Part shown: positions 31,826 to 40,715 of the stretch, piece after piece
How positions within the stretch are numbered: position 1 is the stretch's first letter
Layout: each line of letters starts with the position of its first letter
Origin: JAABUE01 sp037440925
GTDB lineage: Bacteria; Chloroflexota; Anaerolineae; Anaerolineales; Villigracilaceae
Assembly (NCBI GenBank): GCA_037440925.1
Contig: JBBITF010000008.1
Coordinates: 11,617-75,616 of the forward strand
Length of the DNA stretch: 64,000 nt
Reading direction: 5' to 3'
The notes under the pieces: model-generated
Told to the model about the DNA's origin: nothing
Seen by the model: only the letters and a program-made list of their open reading frames with translations
The model's database searches: none
Position numbers and translations under genes: made by a program

Positions 31826-33034
31826 CTACTGCCGCATGCGTCCCAGCATCAAGTAGCCAAGCGCCGAGATCGAGCCGATGAGCCCACAAGCATACCACAA
31901 CCAGTTTGGGTTGGGGCTGTCGAGCAGCAGGCCGGCCAGGTAGGGGCCAGCCGCAAACGCGATGCCCCACGAGTACCCATACACGGCCATGTAACGCCCG
32001 CGCATATCCTCAGGCGCAAATCGGGCAACGACGGCCTGCGAGACCGGCACAACGATCATTTCTCCAATCGTGATGACCGCCATGGCGCACAGGAACAGGA
32101 AATACGTGCCGGTAAACCCGTACATTGCGAATCCGATTGCGTACAAGCACGTTCCCAGGGCGATCATGGGTAGTTCGGGACGTTTTTCCAGCCAGCGCGT
32201 GATAGGGAATTGGAACAGCACCACCATAGCGGCGTTCAGGCTCAGAATCCAGCCGTACCCGGCTTCGGATATGGCATGGATGTCCCTCAAATAGACGCCC
32301 AGCGTGGTGTTCATGTTCATGTAGACGAGGGCCATCAGCAGGGAGGCGCCGAAGAAGAGCATGAACGGCACATCCCGTATGGCGCGCAGGTAGCCGCCAA
32401 AGGAGGACGCCATACTTTCTTCGGGCGCGCCTGGCTGGGCCTCGGGTTTGGTCTCAGGGATGGCGGTGTATACGATAAAGGCCGAGATCAGGCTGATGAC
32501 CACGTCTACGAGGAAGAGCGCCAGGTAGGAGCGCGAGGCGATGAATCCGCCGATGATCGGGCCGAATACGACAGCCAGGTTGAGAGCCACGCGCAGGATG
32601 CCGAAGCCCTGGGCGCGTTGTTCTTCCGGCAGGATATCTGCGATGATGGCGTTGTAGGCCGGACTGCCCACATCGGTGAAGATGCCGGAGACGAAGCCAA
32701 CGATGAAGAACAGTTCCAGGGTGTTCACCAGGCCCAATCCCAGCATGGTGATGGCGGTTGCGATCAGGCTGAAGATGATCATGCCGCGTCGCCCCAGGCC
32801 GTCGGTCAGCGCGCCGCCCAGGAAGCCTCCCACGAACCCAGAAACGGACCAGATGGCGAACAACCCGCCAACTGTGGTCATCCCCACCCCAAATTTTTGC
32901 GTGACGTAGAAAGCGAAGAAGGGAAAGATCAGGGAACCGCCCAGGCGGTCCACGAACGTGACTGCGACCAGCGCCCAGAAAACGGGTGGATATTCGTGAT
33001 AGATTTGTCTCAGTTTGTCGAGTTGATTTTTCAT
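31826..33034 (-). CDS. MFS transporter
   Basis: A 402-residue, twelve-helix major facilitator superfamily protein. The first loop has GGALTDGLGRRGMIIFS, matching the G-x3-D-x2-G-R-R motif between helices 2 and 3; a charged central loop (PETKPEAQPGAPEES) separates the two halves. It resembles drug or sugar efflux members, with no specific substrate motif. ATG 33034, with AGGACA upstream, was chosen over an upstream TTG at 33067. Confidence 0.86.
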   Translation of the reverse strand: MKNQLDKLRQIYHEYPPVFWALVAVTFVDRLGGSLIFPFFAFYVTQKFGVGMTTVGGLFAIWSVSGFVGGFLGGALTDGLGRRGMIIFSLIATAITMLGLGLVNTLELFFIVGFVSGIFTDVGSPAYNAIIADILPEEQRAQGFGILRVALNLAVVFGPIIGGFIASRSYLALFLVDVVISLISAFIVYTAIPETKPEAQPGAPEESMASSFGGYLRAIRDVPFMLFFGASLLMALVYMNMNTTLGVYLRDIHAISEAGYGWILSLNAAMVVLFQFPITRWLEKRPELPMIALGTCLYAIGFAMYGFTGTYFLFLCAMAVITIGEMIVVPVSQAVVARFAPEDMRGRYMAVYGYSWGIAFAAGPYLAGLLLDSPNPNWLWYACGLIGSISALGYLMLGRMRQ

Positions 33035-33145
33035 TCTTGTCCTGACTGGGACATTCTGGTTCGCCAAAATGCCCCGGAATCGTTGCGCCGGAAGCGCGCC
33101 AGGCTGCTGCTTTCTTGCGCCGGAAATCGGCGTTACAGGTTAAAA

Positions 33146-33172
33146 AATCCCCACCGCAAAAAGGAGGGGATT
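33146..33172 (-). terminator. Intrinsic terminator after the LysM gene
   Basis: On the minus strand AATCCCCTCC pairs with GGTGGGGATT around TTTTTGC, followed by TTTTAA. It lies 35 nt downstream of the LysM gene stop at 33207 and separates that gene from the MFS gene. Confidence 0.8.
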
Positions 33173-33206
33173 CTGTATAGTTCATAAATCAAAGGAATCA
33201 GGGCGG

Positions 33207-34367
33207 TTATGGTGAGGGGGTGCCTTGTGCTGCAGAACCGACCCAAGTGAAGACCCACTTGTCGCTGTTGGCGCCCGCGGAGGAGTAAATGGGCTGTCCC
33301 TGTTCATCCGTGCCGGTCTGGCGGACGGTGGTGACCCACCAGCGGATGACATGCGCTACATTGTCTTTGGGGCGGAATGAGGTGGTGACGATGTATTTGG
33401 TGTCGGTCACGTAATCTGTCAAGCGGCGCGTCTGCCCTTCGGTCACGTCTTCGACCGTTACCTGGTAGAATTCGTTTTCGCGCAGCGTTCCGACCGAAGA
33501 CCATTGCAAGGTGACGGTGTCATTGGCCAGGGTGAAGGCGCCGCCGTCCGCAGGCAGGAGCAGGTTGGGGGCCGGGTAAGGAGGCGGGGTGGTCGGCGTG
33601 GCGGTCGGGCCGGGTGTGGGTGCGCGTTCACACAATGGGATCAAGAGCGTCGTCCCCAGGAACACGTTGTCCGAGGTCAGCCCGTTATATTCCTTGATGG
33701 CAGATTGCGGTACGTTATAGTTGGCGGCGATGCTGGAGAGCGTGTCGTTTTCCTGGACGGTGTAAGGCACTTTCTCACAAGCGGCTTTGGCGGCCTCTTC
33801 GGGCGGCAAGGTGTTGGTGGGCAGAGGGGCAGGAGTCGCAGTGGGATAAGGTACTTTAATGCTCTGTCCAATAACCAGGTTGTTGCAGGAGGCCGGCAGG
33901 TTGTTCAGGATGATGATGCTTTGCACCGACACGCCAAAGGTGAGTGCGATGGAGGAGCAAGTGTCTCCTGACGCAATGGTATACTCGAATGGCGGTTGTT
34001 CGGTGGGGGTGGGGATGGGGGTATTGGTCGGGATTTCGGTCGAGGTCGGCGTAGGCAGGGCAGTTTCCGTTGCGGTAGGAACCGGCGTCGGCTCGACCAC
34101 ACGGTTGGTGGCGCGCAGTCCAAAGAAGACAACCGCCGCGCCAACCAGCAAGATGACCGTCATCGCCCCAAGGGCGGCCGGCAGGCTGAGGGTGACTTCC
34201 GGCATCTGGCTGGCCTGTACCGCTTTTTCTACTTTCTTGGCGGCTTTGGGCTCCGGTTTGGTCGCCAGTTCGGTGCCGCATACCAGGCAGCGGGTGGCAT
34301 GTTCGCTCAAGCGCGTGCCGCAGGTGGGGCAAACCTGCGTTTTTTGAGATTTCGTTTCGGGACTCAT
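33207..34367 (-). CDS. Zinc-ribbon, membrane-anchored protein with two LysM domains
   Basis: A 386-residue protein likely anchored in the membrane with its LysM part outside. Order: an N-terminal zinc ribbon (CPTCGTRL and CLVCGTEL) at about 12-33, a membrane helix at 58-78, a Thr/Pro-rich linker, LysM domain 1 (YTIASGDTCSSIALTFGVS), a second linker, LysM domain 2 (YTVQENDTLSSIAANYNVP), another Pro-rich linker and a C-terminal beta-rich domain. LysM binds N-acetylglucosamine polymers such as peptidoglycan. Start ATG 34367 has no ribosome-binding site and sits 10 nt after TATAAT. Confidence 0.88.
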   Translation of the reverse strand: MSPETKSQKTQVCPTCGTRLSEHATRCLVCGTELATKPEPKAAKKVEKAVQASQMPEVTLSLPAALGAMTVILLVGAAVVFFGLRATNRVVEPTPVPTATETALPTPTSTEIPTNTPIPTPTEQPPFEYTIASGDTCSSIALTFGVSVQSIIILNNLPASCNNLVIGQSIKVPYPTATPAPLPTNTLPPEEAAKAACEKVPYTVQENDTLSSIAANYNVPQSAIKEYNGLTSDNVFLGTTLLIPLCERAPTPGPTATPTTPPPYPAPNLLLPADGGAFTLANDTVTLQWSSVGTLRENEFYQVTVEDVTEGQTRRLTDYVTDTKYIVTTSFRPKDNVAHVIRWWVTTVRQTGTDEQGQPIYSSAGANSDKWVFTWVGSAAQGTPSP

Positions 34368-34377
34368 ACGAGCGAGT

Positions 34378-34383
34378 ATTATA
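34378..34383 (-). promoter_or_regulatory. TATAAT -10 box for the LysM gene
   Basis: A perfect TATAAT on the minus strand ends 10 nt before ATG 34367. With transcription starting about 7 nt later, the leader would be only a few nucleotides, which fits a leaderless message. Confidence 0.5.
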
Positions 34384-34407
34384 CCATCGAACAAGCGGGC
34401 GCTTTCC

Positions 34408-34695
34408 CTATGTTCCCTCGACGACAACCATATTGGTGCGGGCGTATTTGTGCCGCAAGGCGCGCGCGGGGGCGTACTCGGGTGAGTTGAGCCAGGCCTT
34501 GGCCCGTTCCAACGATTCGAATTCGAGGATGACCAGCCGTTTAGCCTGCCAGTCGCCTTCCAGGGTTTCGTTGTGCCCGCCGCGCGCGATATACTTCCCG
34601 CCGTAATGGTGGACGGATTGCGGCGCTAACTTGACGTATTCGGCATAGCCAACGGGATCGGTCACTTCGATGTCAACGATCACATACGCGCTCAT
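34408..34695 (-). CDS. DUF1330 family protein
   Basis: A 95-residue protein of the dimeric alpha/beta-barrel fold. It has the family features YVIVDIEVTDPVGYAEYVKLA near the start, GGKYIARGG and LVILEFESLERAKAWLNSPEY. Biochemical function of the family is not established. It is a single small gene between the LysM protein and a spermidine-synthase-like gene, all leftward. Confidence 0.9.
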   Translation of the reverse strand: MSAYVIVDIEVTDPVGYAEYVKLAPQSVHHYGGKYIARGGHNETLEGDWQAKRLVILEFESLERAKAWLNSPEYAPARALRHKYARTNMVVVEGT

Positions 34696-34755
34696 GGTTT
34701 TGTCCTTTCATTGTTCACCAAGAAACTTTGTGTCTTGGTGGTTAGGTTTTCGGTC

Positions 34756-37023
34756 TTATCGAATGCGTTTGTGGAAATAGTAGTATTCCAGCCAGGGATT
34801 CATATCGGTCAAGACCGGGATTTCGCCTTCCCGTTTCTTGATGGCCTGCTCGTCACGGACGCGCAACGCCAGCACTGTTTTGGGCGTGAGCGTTTCGGCT
34901 GCCCCAGGGCCGATGATCGCGTCGCCCGCGGACAGGAAACGCTCCCCGGCTGCCTGCATGTAATCGCGGTCATATTCGAACGGCCGGTTGCTCGCCACCA
35001 CGAAGTCGCGGAATTGTTCCACGAAAGGAAATACGCTGGCAACCGTGGTCGGTAGAACGTGGGCTTCGTTAATCCAGCCACAGAAGATGCCGGCCTCTTG
35101 CAGATGGGAACGGTACAGCGTCATCGCTTCCCTGGAATACAGGTTATTGTGCCCGGCGGTAAAACTGTTCAAGGGGTCAATGAAGATCATATCGAAGCGT
35201 TCGTCAGGGTTGGCGTACAGATAGCGCCGCCCATCATCCACGAGGTAGGTTACTTTCGGGTCGTGCAGGGTTGCCTGGGCGACCGGCGCGTACTCGTCCA
35301 GGAACGTCCCCAGGTCTTCCATCAACTCCACAATGACGATCTCTTCGACGCCCGGCAGTTGGGTCAGGAAGTAAGCCGTGTTCCCGCCGCCCAGCCCGAT
35401 CAGCAGCACGCGCCTGGGATGGTTGGCGCTGGCGCAGGTCATGGCCGAACGCTCGTATTCCCCGTTCGAGGGGAAGTAACTGTTCTGGATGCCGCCGATC
35501 CACAACTGCGCTACCCGCTGGGACGAAGCGTGGAAATTCAACACCAGGACGCTGTCGCCGGACTCGTCAACCACTGACTCCAGGCCGGTCCCGACTTCGT
35601 ATAGCCTGGTGTACAACTGGCCCCGTCCGGGCAGCCAGGCCGCCAAGGCGAGCAGCGTGACCGGCAGGCCGTACATAATTCCACGTCGCACGGCTGAAAG
35701 ATGGGACAGCACGAGCAGGGTGAATACCAGCGTCAACGCAGTGAGCAATTTGACCGTCAGTTCGCTCCCCAAGAGCGGTAGAAAGAGGTAGTTGGGTGCC
35801 AGCGTCCCAATCACCGACCCCAGGATGTTGGCAAGATGGATGTCGCCCACCCTGCGCCCCGATTGCTCGGCGCTGCGGATGGCGATGCGGTCCAACACTG
35901 GCAGGCCTCCGCCCATCAACAGGCTGCCGGGCAGCACCAGCAGCAGGATCGGCAGGAAATATTCGAACAGGCCGCTTACCATCAGCCGTCTGGAAAAGAC
36001 AAAGTCGCTCCCGATTTTCAGGTACGGCGGGATAGGCATCTGCGGCCTCGACAGCACCCGCTCGAACCAGGCTTCGAAGGCCGGGACGTGAAGCGCGCCC
36101 CACAGCGTCAGGAACGATAGCGCCACCGTGAGGCCTACCCCCAGTTGCAGTTTCCAGAACAGGGCCACCGCATCCTTGCTCTTGTCCGCTTTGCTGCCCC
36201 ACATCCACCCGCCCAGCGCCAACCCGACCAGGAAAACAGCCAGCACCGACGGGAAGCCATAGGCGGTATTCTTGTTGAGAATGCCGATCACGCGGAACCA
36301 AGCCATTTCCAGGCCCATGTCAATGAAGCCCACCAGGAACGCCGAGAGTAAGATGACCTGGTATTGCAATGCGACTTGGGGGACGCTGGCGGCTGTGGGC
36401 GTTGTCTCCTCCGCTTCGACCGACGCCCGGGCCTGCCAGCCAAACCACAGCGCCCCTGCCCCGGCGACCAGGTTCAGCCCCACCCCGGCCAGGATGGCAC
36501 CGTAGAATCCCCCCAGCCCAATCAGCACATAAGCCGCCAGCAGCGCGCCGAAGGCCGCCCCTAGCGTGTTGATGCCGTACAACAGCCCGATAGTGCGCCC
36601 GGTGTTCTCCACGCGCCGGACGAAGGTTTGCGTCAGCAGCGGCAGCGTCATGCCCATCAGGATGGTCGGGATCATCAGCAGGCCGAAACTGAGCAGGAAG
36701 ACCAGCGCGTAAGGCGCACCCGCCATCCGCTGCCCGATCCAATGGATCAAGAAGGGACTTGCCAACCCGAACAAGCCGATTCCCATCTCCACCGTGCCAT
36801 ACAGCAACGCCGGCCGCCTGGCGCGCTGGGCAATCTGCCCGCCGACCAGCGAACCGACTCCCAGCCCTCCCATGTAAGCGGCTACGATCAATGTAATCGC
36901 TGTCAGCGTGACGCCAAAGTACAGTTCCAGCAGCCGTTCCCAGACGATCTCATAGATCAACCCGGCTGCGCCGGATAGGAAGAACAAGGCGGCGTACAGC
37001 AGCAATGGAAGGCGGTTTTTCAT
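34756..37023 (-). CDS. Membrane protein fused to a spermidine-synthase-like domain
   Basis: A 755-residue protein in two parts. The first ~480 residues are membrane helices in an MFS-like arrangement (opening LLLYAALFFLSGAAGLIYEIVWERLL). The C-terminal part is a Rossmann methyltransferase-like domain with VLLIGLGGGNTAYFL, IVIVELMEDLG and MIFIDPLNSF, as in spermidine synthases. Fusions of this kind are frequent in bacteria; whether they make polyamines is doubtful. ATG 37023 preceded by GGAG was chosen; longer readings enter the tandem repeat upstream. Confidence 0.85.
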   Translation of the reverse strand: MKNRLPLLLYAALFFLSGAAGLIYEIVWERLLELYFGVTLTAITLIVAAYMGGLGVGSLVGGQIAQRARRPALLYGTVEMGIGLFGLASPFLIHWIGQRMAGAPYALVFLLSFGLLMIPTILMGMTLPLLTQTFVRRVENTGRTIGLLYGINTLGAAFGALLAAYVLIGLGGFYGAILAGVGLNLVAGAGALWFGWQARASVEAEETTPTAASVPQVALQYQVILLSAFLVGFIDMGLEMAWFRVIGILNKNTAYGFPSVLAVFLVGLALGGWMWGSKADKSKDAVALFWKLQLGVGLTVALSFLTLWGALHVPAFEAWFERVLSRPQMPIPPYLKIGSDFVFSRRLMVSGLFEYFLPILLLVLPGSLLMGGGLPVLDRIAIRSAEQSGRRVGDIHLANILGSVIGTLAPNYLFLPLLGSELTVKLLTALTLVFTLLVLSHLSAVRRGIMYGLPVTLLALAAWLPGRGQLYTRLYEVGTGLESVVDESGDSVLVLNFHASSQRVAQLWIGGIQNSYFPSNGEYERSAMTCASANHPRRVLLIGLGGGNTAYFLTQLPGVEEIVIVELMEDLGTFLDEYAPVAQATLHDPKVTYLVDDGRRYLYANPDERFDMIFIDPLNSFTAGHNNLYSREAMTLYRSHLQEAGIFCGWINEAHVLPTTVASVFPFVEQFRDFVVASNRPFEYDRDYMQAAGERFLSAGDAIIGPGAAETLTPKTVLALRVRDEQAIKKREGEIPVLTDMNPWLEYYYFHKRIR

Positions 37024-37047
37024 CGAAACTCCAAAGGCAGGCATAAT

Positions 37048-37163
37048 GTCGTAGCGCAGATCTTTGGTCTGCGTGGACAGGTCAGAGACCTGTCCCACGT
37101 GTACTGTCGTAGTGCAGACCTTTGGTCTGCGTGGACAGGTCAGAGACCTGTCCCACGTTTGGC
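37048..37163. repeat. Tandem double-hairpin repeat, two 58-nt units
   Basis: Units at 37048-37105 and 37106-37163 are nearly identical. Each has two palindromes: GCAGAC-CTTTG-GTCTGC (one base changed in unit 1) and GGACAGGTC-AGA-GACCTGTCC. The array runs straight into the N gap at 37164, so more copies may exist, and the repeat probably caused the gap. It has no unique spacers, so it is not CRISPR. Confidence 0.85.
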
Positions 37164-37263
37164 NNNNNNNNNNNNNNNNNNNNNNNNNNNNNNNNNNNNN
37201 NNNNNNNNNNNNNNNNNNNNNNNNNNNNNNNNNNNNNNNNNNNNNNNNNNNNNNNNNNNNNNN
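37164..37263. other. Assembly gap (100 N)
   Basis: Exactly 100 unknown bases, a placeholder length. It hides the 3' end of the CNNM/CorC gene and an unknown number of 58-nt repeat units. Confidence 0.99.
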
Positions 37264-38315
37264 CCATCCTGTCGTTGGGTGGCCTGCGGTTCGCCGGTCT
37301 CGATGTCGCCGACGATCTCCTCCAGCACGTCGTTGATCGTCAGCAGCCCGGTCACGCCGCCAAACTCGTCAATCACCAACACCAGTTTTTTATTATTTTC
37401 TTTGAAGACCTCCAACGCGCGCGAGGCAAAGGTCGTCTCTGGGATGAAAAGAGCCGGCGTCAGGCATTCCTTCAACTGGATAGGCTGGCCCGCCAGGCTG
37501 CGCGTCAACAGTTCGCGCGCTTTGACAATACCCAGTACATTGTCCAGATTCCCCTGGCAGACCGGGAAACGCGAATAAGGGCCCTCGGTCATTTTTGCCA
37601 GGATTTCCTCGGTCGTGTCGCGCACATCCAGCCAGACGATCTCCGTGCGAGGCGTCATCAGGGAATATACACGCCGGTCGTTCAGGCGGAACACGCCAGC
37701 GACCATATCCTGTTCGGCCTCCTCGAATATGCCTGCCTGGGTGCCCTGGTCGAGCAGCACGTGGATCTCTTCCTCGGTCACCGGCGGCTCAGTAGGTGGT
37801 TTTGCGCCAATCAGGCGTATGACCAGGCTGGTCGAAAAGCTGAGAAAACGAACGATGGGGGAGAATAAAATGGACAGGAAGCGCATATTCCCGGCGACCG
37901 CGGAGGCGATACGCTCAGGGTCTTGCAAGGCAAACCGTTTTGGGGCTAATTCGCCTAGAACAATGGAAAAGTATGTAATGACGATCACGACCAGTACAAG
38001 ACTGATTGTCTCGCTGTAAGGCGCCAGCATAGGGATGAGCGCCATTTGTGCAGACAGGTACTCCGCAATCGTTGCGCCGCCGACTGCGCCTGCCAGGATG
38101 CCCACCAACGTGATTCCTACCTGGACGGTAGAAAGCAGGTTGCTTGGGTTGTTTGCCAGTTCCAGGGCGATGCGCGCTCTTTCATCTCCCTCGTTTACTT
38201 TTTGTTGTAACCGGGCTTTGCGTGATGAAACAATCGCAATTTCTGACATGGCAAAAGCGCCATTGAGCGCAATCAGGATCAAGATGATAACGATTTCCAA
38301 GCCAATATCTGACAT
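37264..38315 (-). CDS. CNNM/CorC family protein (DUF21 plus CBS domains), 3' end missing
   Basis: A membrane protein of the hemolysin-C/CorC group, linked to magnesium or cobalt homeostasis. About 350 residues are present: the DUF21 domain with three or four helices (FAMSEIAIVSSRKARLQQ, PSNLLSTVQVGITLVGIL), a linker, then a CBS pair with GVFRLNDRRVYSLMTPRTEIVWLD, YSRFPVCQGNLDNVLGIV and VIDEFGGVTGLLTIND. The C-terminal CorC_HlyC domain would follow but is lost in the gap. ATG 38315 was chosen; it lies 12 nt after the selD stop. Confidence 0.87.
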
Positions 38316-38327
38316 GCACAACCTACA

Positions 38328-39392
38328 TCATCCCATTCCTACTCGAATATTTTTTCCCTCGCGCACTTCGCCGATGATCCAAACAGGCTGCTCCAGTTCT
38401 TTTGCGCGCGCTTGGAAAGCGGCTAATTTCTCCTTCGGCACACCCAGAAGCAATCCGCCGCTGGTTTGCGGGTCAAAGAGCAGCATCTGGCTGGCCTCGT
38501 CGAGCGAGGGGGCAAACTCCACGCGCGGGCCGAAATATAGGCGGTTATCAGAGGCGCCGCCGGGGAAGGTCCACATCTCGGCGTATTTGCGCGCGCCGCT
38601 GACGAATGGGATTTTCATGTAGTCAAGGTAGAGCGCCACACCCGACGAATCGGCCATTTCCATGGCGTGACCGAGCAGGCTGAAGCCGGTGATGTCGGTC
38701 GCGGCGGAAAGGCCCACTTCAATGGCTAGCAGGCCAGCGGTGCGGTTGAGGCGTTTCATCCAGTTCACTACTTCGCGCACGTCGTTTTGGTCTGCTTTTT
38801 GCTGTTTGAGGGCGGTGGTGATGCATCCAAAGCCGAGCGGTTTGGTAAGTGCCAGCATGTCACCAGGGCGCAGGCCGGCTTTGGTGAGCATTTTATCTTT
38901 GTCTACCAGGCCGAGGGCAACCAGACCATATTTTGGCTCTTTGTCCTGGATGGTATGACCGCCGGCGATGACCACGCCCGCTTCTTTGGCTTTTTCTGCC
39001 CCGCCGCGCAGGATTTGGCTCGAAATTTCTGTCGGCAGGTCGGGCGGCAAGGCAGCAATATTGAGCGCCAGGAAGGGGACGCCGCCCATGGCGTAGACAT
39101 CCGACAGGCTGTTGGCCGCGGCGATGGCGCCGTAATCGTAGGCGTCGTCTACCACCGGCGTGAAGAAGTCGGTAGTGACAACCAGCGCGCGTTGTTCATC
39201 CAACTGCCACACAGCGGCGTCGTCGGGGCCCTCCAGGCCGACCAGCAAGTTGGGGTACTCCGCTGGACGATAGATATTTTGAATGGGACGCAGAACCTGC
39301 GCCAGCGCTTCGGCGTTTAGTTTGGACGCTCAACCCGCGCAGGACGAGAGACTCGTCAGGCGGATTTCGCGGCCATTGGCGGGAATGGGCAT
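38328..39392 (-). CDS. selD: Selenide, water dikinase (selenophosphate synthase) with in-frame UGA
   Basis: SelD makes selenophosphate, the selenium donor for selenocysteine. Read from ATG 39392, codon 21 is TGA (39330-39332) in the context SCAG-TGA-ASKLN, exactly where SelD has its catalytic Cys or Sec followed by a Lys two residues on. Downstream the same frame runs without break for 333 codons with VVTTDFFTPVVDD, ANSLSDVYAMGG and GHTIQDKEPKYG. The total is 354 residues, the normal length. The enzyme is therefore probably a selenoprotein. A possible SECIS hairpin follows the UGA. Purine-rich sequence, not a clear ribosome-binding site, precedes the ATG. Confidence 0.92.
39287..39303 (-). 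promoter_or_regulatory. Candidate SECIS hairpin inside selD
   Basis: On the minus strand GGCGCAG (39303-39297) pairs with CTGCGTC (39293-39287), including one G-U pair, around a GTT loop whose first base is G. It begins 27 nt after the UGA codon, within the distance bacterial SelB hairpins use. The stem is short of flanking support, so it is a candidate only. Confidence 0.5.
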
Positions 39393-39444
39393 GTTTTTTT
39401 ACTCTCTTTCTACTCTCTACTCTCTTTTCTCTATCCTCTAACTG

Positions 39445-40464
39445 CTATGGCGTGGTCGTGGTATCTGGCAGCGGCAGGATGAACTGTCCATTGCTGGGTA
39501 CAAAGATGGTTTGTATGCCGGGCGCTAGTTTGTCAATGTATTGGTATTGCAAGAGCGCCGGATTGGTGCGCAGTACTTCGGCAATATATTGCAGCGCCTG
39601 GGCTTCTGCTTGGGCTTCAATGAGACGCGCTTCGGCGGCGCCTTTGGCGGCAATGACGGCTGCGTCGGCCTGACCCTGGGCGACCTGCCTGGCCTGCTCG
39701 GCTTCTTGTTTTTTCGACTCGACCACGAATTTGGCTTGCAGCGCCTGCTGTTCGGCTATTTGTTTTTGTTCAATGGATTGAGCGTATTCTTCGGTGAATG
39801 TGATGTCGCGCAGCACAAAGTCTACCAGCGTCAAGCCGTTTTCAGCCAGCACTGTTTTCAGGCTTTCGGTGATTTGGGCGGTCATGTCGAAGCGTTTGGT
39901 GCTAAGCACTTCGTCTACGCGATATTGCGAGACCGCATCGCGGATGATTCCGCGTGTTTCTGGGTGAATGAGGCCTTCCTGGTAATCGTGTTTCCACTTG
40001 CGGAATAACGTCGTCACTGTTTTTGGGTCGATCTCGTAGATGACCGAGGAATCTACGAAGATGCGCTGTCCATCCGAGGTGCGTGCTTCCACGGTCATAT
40101 CGCCTAGGATTTCTCCCTCGCTTGGCGTCTTGGCCATGGTGAATGTCTGACGGGAGGTGGGGAAGCGTTCGACCCGCTCGATGAACGGCACAATCCAATG
40201 CAGGCCGGGCCCCAAGGGGTCGGGTCGCATACCGCCTTCTCCTAAGATTGTGATGACCACACCCACTTCGTAGGGTTCAATGAAGACCAACCCTGCGCCA
40301 ATGACGGTCATCAACAACGAAGCCACTAATACGATGATGGTCAATGTCGAAAGCCCTTTGACGCTTTGTTTGCGCCCACTACGTACACCAATGACAATGA
40401 GCAAAGCAAACAAAATCAGCCATAGAAACGATCCAAGCGATTTGATTATGCTGGCTATGTTCAT
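39445..40464 (-). CDS. SPFH (band 7) domain membrane protein
   Basis: A 339-residue prohibitin/HflC-like protein. Two hydrophobic segments lie at about 9-27 and 42-66, then the SPFH domain begins (EPYEVGVVITILGEGG) and continues with GLHWIVPFIERVERFP, TSDGQRIFVDSSVIYEI and a C-terminal coiled coil rich in Gln/Ala/Glu (QKQIAEQQALQAKF). Such proteins form large membrane assemblies that organise proteases or lipids. GGAGGT precedes ATG 40464. It has no NfeD neighbour, unlike the slipin at 45225. Confidence 0.88.
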   Translation of the reverse strand: MNIASIIKSLGSFLWLILFALLIVIGVRSGRKQSVKGLSTLTIIVLVASLLMTVIGAGLVFIEPYEVGVVITILGEGGMRPDPLGPGLHWIVPFIERVERFPTSRQTFTMAKTPSEGEILGDMTVEARTSDGQRIFVDSSVIYEIDPKTVTTLFRKWKHDYQEGLIHPETRGIIRDAVSQYRVDEVLSTKRFDMTAQITESLKTVLAENGLTLVDFVLRDITFTEEYAQSIEQKQIAEQQALQAKFVVESKKQEAEQARQVAQGQADAAVIAAKGAAEARLIEAQAEAQALQYIAEVLRTNPALLQYQYIDKLAPGIQTIFVPSNGQFILPLPDTTTTP

Positions 40465-40492
40465 TTTGACCTCCGGTTGCAAATTTTATGAA

Positions 40493-40521
40493 ATTATACT
40501 TGTAGCGCAATTGTCGGGCAA
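40493..40521 (-). promoter_or_regulatory. Promoter of the SPFH gene
   Basis: On the minus strand TTGCCC (40521-40516) and a perfect TATAAT (40498-40493) are separated by 17 nt. The leader of about 25 nt contains GGAGGT before ATG 40464. The remaining ~190 nt up to 40715 show no gene. Confidence 0.7.
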
Positions 40522-40715
40522 CATTTCAACCGATTTGTCGTCATTTACAAACGCTATTGAGCGCAATCTGGCTCTCTGCACGGTGCGGGCTGGCAGAGTG
40601 AAGAGGGCCAAGGCGGAGAAAACATTGGGGATCTGCACACAGGCTGAGGCGTAGAAAGAGGCGAAGCCTGCATCCGTCTCGGAGGGTAAAGTCTTGATTC
40701 GTTTAGAGGGGAAAG

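Noticed and set aside
32210..33187. 325-codon plus-strand reading opposite the MFS gene
   Set aside because: It is an antisense frame of the MFS gene; composition is Gln/His/Glu-rich without any domain and the minus strand codes a clear transporter.
37048..37163. Possible CRISPR array
   Set aside because: The units abut with no unique spacers between them and each contains its own hairpins; no cas genes are nearby.
39330..39332. UGA in selD as a nonsense mutation or sequencing error
   Set aside because: It falls exactly on the catalytic Cys/Sec position, with intact protein on both sides.
40522..40715. Possible small gene between the SPFH and secreted-protein genes
   Set aside because: All frames break quickly or read as low-complexity; only the SPFH promoter is supported.
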